Shown: one piece after another, positions 55,836 through 64,000 of the stretch
Layout of the letters: every line of letters starts with the position of its first letter
Position numbering within the stretch: position 1 is the first letter of the stretch
From: Pseudomonas frederiksbergensis
GTDB taxonomy: Bacteria > Pseudomonadota > Gammaproteobacteria > Pseudomonadales > Pseudomonadaceae
Assembly: GCF_003732275.1 (NCBI RefSeq)
Contig: NZ_MOBM01000012.1
Span: forward strand, 558,001 to 622,000
Direction of reading: 5' to 3'
Length of the DNA stretch: 64,000 nucleotides
Translations under genes and position numbers: made by a program
Notes under the pieces: model-generated
Databases searched by the model: none
What the model saw: only the letters and a program-made list of their open reading frames with translations
What the model was told of the DNA's origin: nothing

Positions 55836-56941
55836 GCCAGCCATTACTGCTGAACCTGCGCAACCTGGCCTGCGGTTACCAGAACCAGCGGGTTGTGCAG
55901 AACCTCAACCTGCATTTGAATGCCGGCGATATCGGTTGCCTGCTGGGGTCTTCGGGCTGCGGCAAAACCACTACCCTGCGGGCGATTGCCGGTTTTGAAC
56001 CGGTGCATGAAGGCGAAATCCAGCTGGCGGGCGAGACCATCTCCAGCGCTGGTTTCACCCTCGCCCCGGAGAAGCGCCGGATCGGTATGGTGTTCCAGGA
56101 TTACGCGCTGTTTCCGCATTTGAGCGTGGCCGAGAACATCGCCTTCGGGATCCGCAAGCACCCGCAAAAGGATCGCATCACCGAAGAGCTGCTCGAACTG
56201 GTCAACCTGAAAAACCTCGGCAAGCGCTTCCCCCATGAGCTGTCCGGCGGCCAGCAGCAACGTGTCGCCCTCGCCCGCGCCCTGGCGCCGGAACCGCAAC
56301 TGCTGTTGCTCGACGAACCGTTCTCCAACCTCGACGGCGAATTGCGACGCAAGCTCAGCCATGAAGTACGCGCCATTCTCAAGGCTCGCGGCACCAGTGC
56401 GATCCTGGTGACCCACGATCAGGAAGAAGCCTTCGCGGTCAGCGACCACGTGGGCGTTTTCAAGGAAGGTCGCCTGGAGCAGTGGGACACGCCCTACAAC
56501 CTCTATCACGAACCCCTGACGCCATTCGTGGCCAGTTTCATTGGCCAGGGCTACTTCATTCGCGGTCAGTTAAGCAGCCCGGAGTCGGTGCAGACCGAGC
56601 TGGGTGAGTTGCGCGGCAACCGCGCCTACACCTGGCCAACCGGTTGCGCCGTGGACGTGTTGCTGCGCCCGGACGATATCGTCTATGCGCCGGACAGCCC
56701 ACTGAGGGCGCAGATTGTTGGCAAGAGCTTCCAGGGGGCATCAACCCTGTACCGCTTGCAGCTGCCTACGGGCGCACAGCTGGAGTCGATTTTCCCGAGC
56801 CATGCCGATCATCTGGTCGGTGCTGAAGTAGGCATTCGGGTGGCGGCTGAACACCTGGTACTGTTCCAGGCGAACGGCAGCACGGCGGCGCAGATTCCGG
56901 TGATCGAATCCGGTGTTCGGCGGTACAGCACAGCTAGTTGA
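55832..56941 (+). CDS. ABC transporter ATP-binding protein (CUT1/FbpC-like)
   Basis: A 369-residue ATPase. Walker [12 protein letters not shown] loop [10 protein letters not shown], signature [15 protein letters not shown], Walker [14 protein letters not shown] loop [11 protein letters not shown]-terminal TOBE-like regulatory domain starts at about 245. Similar to FbpC/PotA ATPases for iron, polyamine or sugar uptake. It starts in the argF stop (ATGA) and so is translationally coupled to argF. No permease or binding protein lies here, so the partner and substrate are unknown. PAO1 has the same argF-ABC pair. Confidence 0.88.
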   Translation: MSQPLLLNLRNLACGYQNQRVVQNLNLHLNAGDIGCLLGSSGCGKTTTLRAIAGFEPVHEGEIQLAGETISSAGFTLAPEKRRIGMVFQDYALFPHLSVAENIAFGIRKHPQKDRITEELLELVNLKNLGKRFPHELSGGQQQRVALARALAPEPQLLLLDEPFSNLDGELRRKLSHEVRAILKARGTSAILVTHDQEEAFAVSDHVGVFKEGRLEQWDTPYNLYHEPLTPFVASFIGQGYFIRGQLSSPESVQTELGELRGNRAYTWPTGCAVDVLLRPDDIVYAPDSPLRAQIVGKSFQGASTLYRLQLPTGAQLESIFPSHADHLVGAEVGIRVAAEHLVLFQANGSTAAQIPVIESGVRRYSTAS

Positions 56942-56950
56942 ACAACGCGA

Positions 56951-57054
56951 ATGCGACCCGACTTGCTCGCGAAAGCGGTGTAACAGACAACAATGATGTT
57001 GAATGTTATGGCCCCTTCGCGAGCAAGTCGGATCGCCGCACCGCCGCTCCCACA
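56951..57054. repeat. Divergent REP doublet with altered arms
   Basis: GACTTGCTCGCGAA and its mirror TTCGCGAGCAAGTC form the stem, but outside them GGGAGCGGGC is replaced by GCGACCC on the left and CGGATCGCCGCACCGCC on the right, leaving CGCTCCCACATTGG only at the far right. A GTGGGAGCGGGC element with rebuilt outer arms. Confidence 0.8.
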
Positions 57055-57065
57055 TTGGATTTTGG

Positions 57066-57848
57066 TTAACCCAACATTAGTGTTCCGCTTGCGACCAGCG
57101 TCGCATTCCCGCCAATACTCACCCGATCCCCTTCCAGCTGGCAGAACAACTCCCCGCCCCGCGCTGAACACTGATAAGCCGTCAGACTCGACTTGTTCAA
57201 GCGTTGCGACCAATACGGAATCAGGCTGCAATGGGTCGACCCGGTCACCGGGTCTTCGTTGATGCCGATTGCCGGGGCAAAGTATCGCGACACAAAATCA
57301 TGCTTGTCGCCCTTGGCCGTCACAATGGCACCCGGCCACGGCAGTTTTGCCAGCGCAACCATGTCCGGCTGACAATCGAGCACCGCTTGCTCGGACTCCA
57401 GCACCACGAACAGTTCTTTCGAACCCAACACATCGACTGTTTTCACACCCAAGGCGCGCTCGACATCCAGGGTCACGCCCACTTCTGTCGGCACGATAGC
57501 AGGGAAATCCAGCCACAAGCGCTTGCCCTCACGGCTGACACTCAGCGGGCCGGACTTGCAGATGAAGTCCAGCCGTTCGACCGGCTCCTTATAGAGTTCA
57601 AACAGAACATAGGCGCTAGCCAGGGTCGCATGGCCGCATAGCGGGACTTCGGTGGTCGGGGTAAACCAGCGGATGTGCCAGACGGGCCCCTCACGTACCA
57701 GAAATGCGGTTTCGGCGAGGTTGTGCTCGGCGGCGATTTTTTGCATCAACTCATCGTCGAGCCAGGTATCGAGCCGGTACACCATCGCCGGGTTGCCACT
57801 GAACGGCCGATCACTGAACGCGTCGACCTGATGAAACTCTAGCTGCAT
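57066..57848 (-). CDS. PhzF-family isomerase-like protein
   Basis: A 260-residue protein of the diaminopimelate-epimerase fold. Family features: DAFSDRPFSGNPAMVY at the start, NLAETAFL with the probable catalytic Glu (about 46), RWFTPTTEVPLCGHAT, and NEDPVTGSTHC near 205. Most genomic PhzF-like proteins are not in phenazine clusters and have unknown substrates, and no phz genes occur here. Start at 57848 behind GGGAGAAG. Confidence 0.87.
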   Translation of the reverse strand: MQLEFHQVDAFSDRPFSGNPAMVYRLDTWLDDELMQKIAAEHNLAETAFLVREGPVWHIRWFTPTTEVPLCGHATLASAYVLFELYKEPVERLDFICKSGPLSVSREGKRLWLDFPAIVPTEVGVTLDVERALGVKTVDVLGSKELFVVLESEQAVLDCQPDMVALAKLPWPGAIVTAKGDKHDFVSRYFAPAIGINEDPVTGSTHCSLIPYWSQRLNKSSLTAYQCSARGGELFCQLEGDRVSIGGNATLVASGTLMLG

Positions 57849-57964
57849 GGCACTTCTCCCTTTTTCAGGTCGACGAGCATGAAGCCACGAAGAGCCCTTC
57901 ACCAGTGACAGAACCAATCAATTTCCACCATACAGTGCCGGGCTGAACGCCCAAGGCCCTCTAC

Positions 57965-58435
57965 TCAGATGCGACCGATATCGGCGAACTTCGCCTGGGT
58001 GTGTTCAGCCAATATGGCGGGCGCCAGTTCAACTTCCAGGCCGCGCCGTCCGGCGCTGACGAAGATGCTGGAAAAAGGCTGAGCTGAACTGTCAATAAAG
58101 GTTCGCAGGCGCTTCTTCTGCCCGAGCGGGCTGATGCCGCCTAACAGATACCCCGTCGACCGCTGTGCAGCCGCGGGGTCGGCCATTTCGACTTTTTTCA
58201 CGCCAGCGGCCTGCGCCAGCGCCTTCAAGTCCAGACTTCCGACGACCGGCACCACCGCCACCAACAATTCCCCCTTTTCGCTGGCCGCCAGCAATGTCTT
58301 GAACACCTGAGCCGGGTCCAACCCCAGTTTTTCCGCGGCCTCCAGACCATAGGACGCTGCCTTCGGATCATGTTCGTAACTGTGCACGCGATGTTCGGCA
58401 CGAACTTTTTTCAACAAATCCAATGCGGGGGTCAT
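57965..58435 (-). CDS. ybaK: YbaK, Cys-tRNA(Pro)/Cys-tRNA(Cys) deacylase
   Basis: A 156-residue trans-editing protein of the INS superfamily that hydrolyses mischarged Cys-tRNA(Pro). Family features: VFKTLLA with the conserved catalytic Lys (about 46), [10 protein letters not shown], and [20 protein letters not shown] with the Gly-rich loop. Full length. Upstream of it, the 371-base interval to glpF holds the glpF promoter. Confidence 0.92.
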   Translation of the reverse strand: MTPALDLLKKVRAEHRVHSYEHDPKAASYGLEAAEKLGLDPAQVFKTLLAASEKGELLVAVVPVVGSLDLKALAQAAGVKKVEMADPAAAQRSTGYLLGGISPLGQKKRLRTFIDSSAQPFSSIFVSAGRRGLEVELAPAILAEHTQAKFADIGRI

Positions 58436-58636
58436 GGCAGCTCCAGGCTTGGCGGCAGAAGAAAAATACTGCGCAGGATTCTAGGTCATTGATCGGTAAA
58501 AGGCTCTATTACAACGCTATTTCAAAAGCCCGGCCGGGCTGCTGTGCCGTTCGTCCACGGTCGGCCTGCCTGATGAACGATGCGATCATTCACGTGACTA
58601 ATAGTTGAAATGTGACTGATGGTTCACTTTCGACCT

Positions 58637-58665
58637 TTGACATCAGCGTTTCTTGTCTATATTTT
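58637..58665 (+). promoter_or_regulatory. Sigma-70 promoter of glpF
   Basis: TTGACA and TATTTT with an ideal 17-base spacer, about 140 bases before the glpF start. No clear GlpR palindrome was found beside it. The rest of the 58436-58806 interval shows no gene. Confidence 0.7.
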
Positions 58666-58806
58666 TTCGAATCTGAATACGGTACGAATGTCTCACCGCA
58701 GCACCCAGCAGTAAGCCGAGAACAGGATGGGGATCCTGCCTCGGTGAAAATCGCGCTTTAGCCATGACGAAAGAAGCGCCAGACAACAACAAAAATGAGG
58801 TTTTCA

Positions 58807-59658
58807 ATGACAACTGCTTTACAACAACCGTCGCTCTCAAGCCAATGCATGGCCGAGTTTCTGGGTACTGCACTGCTGATCTTTTTCGGTACCGGCTGCG
58901 TTGCCGCGCTCAAGGTGGCGGGTGCCAGCTTCGGGCTGTGGGAAATCAGCATCATCTGGGGGGTTGGCGTCAGCATGGCGATCTACCTCACCGCCGGCGT
59001 TTCCGGCGCGCACCTCAATCCTGCCGTGAGTATCGCGCTGAGCATTTTCGCTGACTTCGAAAAGCGCAAACTGCCGTTCTATATCCTCTCCCAAGTGGCC
59101 GGCGCCTTCTGCGGGGCCTTGTTGGTTTACACGCTGTACAGCAACCTTTTCTTCGATTTCGAACAAACTCACCAAATGGTTCGTGGCACCCAGGCCAGCC
59201 TTGAATTGGCTTCGGTGTTCTCCACTTTCCCCAACCCTGCCCTGACCACAGCCCAGGCCTTTTTGGTTGAAGTGATCATCACCGCCATCCTGATGGGCGT
59301 GATCATGTCGCTGACCGACGACAACAATGGCCTGCCCAAAGGGCCGCTGGCACCGTTGTTGATCGGCCTGCTGATTGCCGTGATCGGTAGCTCGATGGGC
59401 CCGCTGACCGGTTTCGCGATGAACCCGGCCCGAGACTTCGGTCCTAAACTGATGACTTTCTTCGCAGGCTGGGGTGAAATTTCCTTCACTGGCGGGCGCG
59501 ATATCCCGTACTTCCTGATCCCGATTTTTGCACCGATTGTCGGTGCCTGCCTCGGTGCTGCAGCTTATCGCGGGCTGATTGCCCGTCATCTGCCCAGCGC
59601 CATACCTGCTACAAAGGATGCAGCACCGGCCATTGACGGCAAACCAAGAACGTCTTGA
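58807..59658 (+). CDS. glpF: GlpF, glycerol facilitator
   Basis: A 283-residue aquaglyceroporin. The two NPA boxes are HLNPAVS (about 68) and MNPARDFGP (about 200), in a six-helix MIP fold. The ATG at 58807 (MTTALQQ) has GAGG six bases upstream. First gene of glpFK; glycerol enters here and is phosphorylated by GlpK. Confidence 0.96.
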   Translation: MTTALQQPSLSSQCMAEFLGTALLIFFGTGCVAALKVAGASFGLWEISIIWGVGVSMAIYLTAGVSGAHLNPAVSIALSIFADFEKRKLPFYILSQVAGAFCGALLVYTLYSNLFFDFEQTHQMVRGTQASLELASVFSTFPNPALTTAQAFLVEVIITAILMGVIMSLTDDNNGLPKGPLAPLLIGLLIAVIGSSMGPLTGFAMNPARDFGPKLMTFFAGWGEISFTGGRDIPYFLIPIFAPIVGACLGAAAYRGLIARHLPSAIPATKDAAPAIDGKPRTS

Positions 59659-61239
<1,581 letters not shown>

Positions 61240-61322
61240 GCCAAGGACGGGTTCTAACTGGTAGGGAGCAGATTCCTGCGGCATCATGGGCAAATTTTGC
61301 ACGGCAGCCCAAAGGAAGCCCC

Positions 61323-62078
61323 ATGAATCTGCCTCCCCGTCAGCAGCAAATCCTCGAACTGGTCCGCGAACGCGGCTATGTCAGCATCGAGGAAATGGCT
61401 CAGCTGTTCGTCGTTACACCGCAAACCATCCGCCGCGATATCAATCAACTGGCGGAAGTCAATCTGCTGCGTCGCTACCACGGCGGCGCAGCCTATGATT
61501 CCAGCGTCGAAAACACCGCCTACGCCATGCGCGCCGATCAGATGCGCGATGAAAAACAGCGTATCGGCGAAGCCATTGCCGCTCAGATTCCCGATCACGC
61601 CTCGCTGTTCATCAACATCGGCACTACCACCGAATCCATCGCTCGGGCGCTGCTCAACCACAACCACCTGAAGATCATCACCAACAACCTGCATGTGGCC
61701 TCGATGCTCAGCGCCAAGGACGATTTCGACGTACTGCTGACCGGTGGAAACGTGCGCCGTGACGGTGGTGTGGTTGGTCAGGCGAGTGTCGACTTCATTA
61801 ACCAGTTCAAAGTCGACTTCGCGCTGGTCGGCATCAGCGGTATCGATGAAGACGGCAGTTTGCTGGACTTCGATTATCAGGAAGTGCGGGTGTCCCAAGC
61901 GATTATCGCCAATGCCCGACAGGTGATTCTGGCGGCTGACTCCAGCAAATTCGGGCGCAATGCCATGATTCGCCTGGGACCGATCAGCCTGATCGATTGC
62001 CTGGTCACCGATCAGCAGCCCTCGCCGGCCTTGGCGCAATTGTTGAGCCAGCACAAGATTCGGTTGGAAGTCGTTTAA
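61323..62078 (+). CDS. glpR: GlpR, DeoR-family repressor of the glycerol regulon
   Basis: A 251-residue repressor. N-terminal helix-turn-helix [24 protein letters not shown], then the DeoR sugar-phosphate domain ([16 protein letters not shown]-type FDYQEVR). Glycerol 3-phosphate is the expected inducer. Located between glpK and glpD as in PAO1, its likely targets. Confidence 0.95.
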   Translation: MNLPPRQQQILELVRERGYVSIEEMAQLFVVTPQTIRRDINQLAEVNLLRRYHGGAAYDSSVENTAYAMRADQMRDEKQRIGEAIAAQIPDHASLFINIGTTTESIARALLNHNHLKIITNNLHVASMLSAKDDFDVLLTGGNVRRDGGVVGQASVDFINQFKVDFALVGISGIDEDGSLLDFDYQEVRVSQAIIANARQVILAADSSKFGRNAMIRLGPISLIDCLVTDQQPSPALAQLLSQHKIRLEVV

Positions 62079-62103
62079 CCCCCCTCGGAAACAGCGCGCT
62101 CCC

Positions 62104-62236
62104 TTGTGGCGAGGGAGCTTGCTCCCGTTCGGCTGCGCAGCAGACGCAAATCAGACAATTTGTTCTTCCTGAGAACGTGCCCACCGGTTTTAGGGCTGCT
62201 TCGCAGCCCAGCGGGAGCAAGCTCCCTCGCCACAAA
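62104..62236. repeat. REP doublet, GTGGCGAGGG family
   Basis: TTGTGGCGAGGGAGCTTGCT and its mirror AGCAAGCTCCCTCGCCACAA enclose CTGCGCAGCAG and GGCTGCTTCGCAGCC hairpins, between glpR and glpD. Confidence 0.92.
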
Positions 62237-62352
62237 AGCCCTCCCATGCTCATTCAATGTTCGTAAATTTTCCTTTGGCCGCCCTTCGATCAGTATTTTC
62301 AATCGAAGTTGACTGGCTGTGGGCGTCTTTATGAGCTAATATTTTCGCAAAT

Positions 62353-62366
62353 GAACATTAATGTTC
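62353..62366. promoter_or_regulatory. Candidate GlpR operator upstream of glpD
   Basis: GAACATTAATGTTC is a perfect 14-bp palindrome 41 bases before the glpD start and matches the ATGTTCG/CGAACAT half-site style of GlpR operators. A single half site, AATGTTCGTAA, lies at about 62257-62267. Between repeat and operator no gene was seen. Confidence 0.7.
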
Positions 62367-62406
62367 GAATTCAAATATAGAAATTCAAAAAGCCCGAGGC
62401 CAGCCG

Positions 62407-63945
62407 ATGCCCACTTCTATCTTGCCTACGCCCCCTCTCGCCGAGGTTTACGATATCGCCGTCATCGGTGGTGGGATCAATGGCGTGGGGATCGCAGCGG
62501 ATGCCGCCGGTCGCGGTCTTTCGGTGTTCCTTTGTGAAAAGGATGATCTGGCCAGCCACACCTCGTCGGCCAGCAGCAAGCTGATCCATGGTGGCCTGCG
62601 CTACCTAGAACATTACGAATTCCGCCTGGTGCGCGAAGCCCTTGCCGAGCGCGAAGTGCTACTGGCCAAGGCGCCGCACATCGTCAAACAGATGCGTTTC
62701 GTGCTGCCGCACCGCCCTCACCTGCGCCCGGCCTGGATGATCCGCGCCGGCCTGTTCCTTTATGATCATCTCGGCAAACGGGAAAAACTCGAAGGCTCGA
62801 AAAGCCTGAAGTTCGGCCCGGACAGCGCACTGAAAAGCGAAATCACCAAAGGCTTCGAATATTCCGATTGCTGGGTCGATGACGCACGCCTGGTTGTGCT
62901 CAACGCCATGGCCGCCCGCGAGAAAGGCGCTCACGTCCATACCCAAACCCGTTGTGTCGGTGCCCGTCGCACCAAGGGTCTGTGGCACCTGCACCTGGAA
63001 CGCGCCGATGGCAGCCTGTTTTCGATCCGCACCAAAGCGCTGGTGAACGCAGCCGGCCCATGGGTTGCCCAGTTCATTCGTGACGACCTGAAGATGGAAT
63101 CGCCGTACGGCATCCGCTTGATCCAGGGCAGCCACCTGATCGTGCCAAAACTGTATGAAGGCGAACATGCGCACATTCTGCAAAACGAAGATCAGCGCAT
63201 CGTGTTCACTATTCCGTACCTGAACCACTTCACCCTGATCGGCACTACCGACCGCGAGTACACCGGTGACCCGGCTAAAGTGGCGATCACCGAAGGCGAA
63301 ACCGATTATCTGCTCAAAGTGGTCAACGCCCACTTCAAGAAGCAAATCAGCCGCGACGACATCCTGCACAGCTATTCCGGTGTTCGCCCATTGTGCAACG
63401 ACGAATCCGACAACCCGTCGGCCGTCACCCGCGACTACACCCTGGCATTGTCGGGCAGTGCCGAAGAAGCACCGCTGCTGTCGGTGTTTGGCGGCAAACT
63501 GACGACTTACCGCAAGTTGGCCGAGTCGGCACTGGCGCAACTGGCTCCGTACTTTACGCACATCAAGCCAAGCTGGACCGCCAGCGCCACCCTCCCCGGC
63601 GGTGAAGACATGACCACGCCGCAGGCCTTGAGCTCGCGGATCCGCGACCAGTTCGACTGGGTGCCCACCGAGATCGCCCGACGCTGGGCCACCACTTATG
63701 GCAGCCGCACCTGGCGCATGCTCGAAGGTGTGGAAAGCCTCAGTGATCTGGGCGAACACATCGGCGGCGGTCTCTACACCCGCGAAGTCGATTACCTGTG
63801 CAGCGAAGAATGGGCGACCACCGCCCACGACATTCTGTGGCGTCGCAGCAAGCTCGGGCTATTCACCACCCCGGCCGAACAACAAAAGCTCAAGGACTAC
63901 CTGAACAAGGTCGAACAGAACCGCAGCAAGATCGAAGCGGCCTGA
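62407..63945 (+). CDS. glpD: GlpD, aerobic glycerol-3-phosphate dehydrogenase
   Basis: A 512-residue FAD enzyme at the inner membrane that oxidises glycerol 3-phosphate to dihydroxyacetone phosphate and feeds electrons to quinone. FAD motif VIGGGINGVGIAADAAGRG, substrate region SSASSKLIHGGLRYLE, RLIQGSHLIVPK, and SVFGGKLTTYRKLAE. Full length. GAGG lies eight bases before the start. Preceded by a GlpR-like operator and followed by a terminator. Confidence 0.97.
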   Translation: MPTSILPTPPLAEVYDIAVIGGGINGVGIAADAAGRGLSVFLCEKDDLASHTSSASSKLIHGGLRYLEHYEFRLVREALAEREVLLAKAPHIVKQMRFVLPHRPHLRPAWMIRAGLFLYDHLGKREKLEGSKSLKFGPDSALKSEITKGFEYSDCWVDDARLVVLNAMAAREKGAHVHTQTRCVGARRTKGLWHLHLERADGSLFSIRTKALVNAAGPWVAQFIRDDLKMESPYGIRLIQGSHLIVPKLYEGEHAHILQNEDQRIVFTIPYLNHFTLIGTTDREYTGDPAKVAITEGETDYLLKVVNAHFKKQISRDDILHSYSGVRPLCNDESDNPSAVTRDYTLALSGSAEEAPLLSVFGGKLTTYRKLAESALAQLAPYFTHIKPSWTASATLPGGEDMTTPQALSSRIRDQFDWVPTEIARRWATTYGSRTWRMLEGVESLSDLGEHIGGGLYTREVDYLCSEEWATTAHDILWRRSKLGLFTTPAEQQKLKDYLNKVEQNRSKIEAA

Positions 63946-63964
63946 TCGGGAATCCGGTTGAACC

Positions 63965-63998
63965 AAAGCCCCTGAATCTCACGATTCAGGGGCTTTTT
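63965..63998 (+). terminator. Intrinsic terminator of glpD
   Basis: AAAGCCCCTGAATC-TCAC-GATTCAGGGGCTTTTT, 20 bases after the glpD stop, at the window edge. Confidence 0.93.
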
Positions 63999-64000
63999 GC

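Overview
The window is a stretch of ordinary chromosome from a fluorescent Pseudomonas, most likely of the P. fluorescens group. The gene content (pobR-pobA, bifA, icmP, colRS, groESL, metG, argG-motY-pyrC-rnt, bfd-bfrB, glpFKRD), the GC-rich codon use and the dense REP palindromes between genes all point there. From memory of P. aeruginosa PAO1, gene order follows several PAO1 blocks: about PA4363-PA4389 (argP to the fabG-like SDR), PA3481-PA3496 (apbC, metG, rnf, nth), PA3525-PA3539 (argG to argF and its ABC ATPase), and PA3581-PA3584 (glp). No prophage, insertion sequence, CRISPR array, rRNA or tRNA was seen.

Layout. 0-4.5 kb: tail of an unidentified (possibly LysR-type) gene, a tiny membrane protein, the 4-hydroxybenzoate hydroxylase pair pobR/pobA and a DHA2 exporter. 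4.6-9.8 kb: a secreted double-Cache protein, an anchored coiled-coil protein, an NAD-dependent epimerase, and argP next to an ACT protein and a LysE/ArgO exporter. 10-13.9 kb: sodB, a DUF6124 gene with a long structured leader, and the c-di-GMP phosphodiesterase gene bifA. 14-19.4 kb: an imelysin / di-haem / imelysin / DUF1513 operon behind a Fur-box-like palindrome. 19.6-23.8 kb: a MexVW-like RND pump. 23.9-30.2 kb: warA-like methyltransferase and colRS, divergent from an LTA-synthase-family enzyme and a PAP2 phosphatase (envelope maintenance). 30.4-34.8 kb: groESL with heat-shock promoter and leader, fxsA, a HugZ-type protein and an SDR. 34.9-43.3 kb: apbC, metG, an unusual rnf operon, nth and a small PA3496-family gene.

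43.4-45.3 kb is the only clearly atypical segment: a BvgA-like orphan response regulator followed by AT-rich DNA with one unknown membrane protein. 45.3-57 kb: argG, motY, pyrC-rnt, a 2-Cys peroxiredoxin, Fur-controlled bfd and bfrB (iron storage and release), grxD, a molybdopterin oxidoreductase, argF and an ABC ATPase. 57-64 kb: a PhzF-like isomerase, a YbaK deacylase and the glycerol regulon glpFKRD.

The most interesting system is the rnf-like operon at 38573-42316. It has A, B, D, G and E but no rnfC. RnfB has no membrane anchor and carries a long coiled-coil tail of the kind found on RnfC. Three of the four cysteines expected to hold the membrane [2Fe-2S] cluster of RnfA/RnfE are replaced. 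This looks like a coherently remodelled electron-transfer complex rather than a decayed operon, because every frame is open and translationally coupled.
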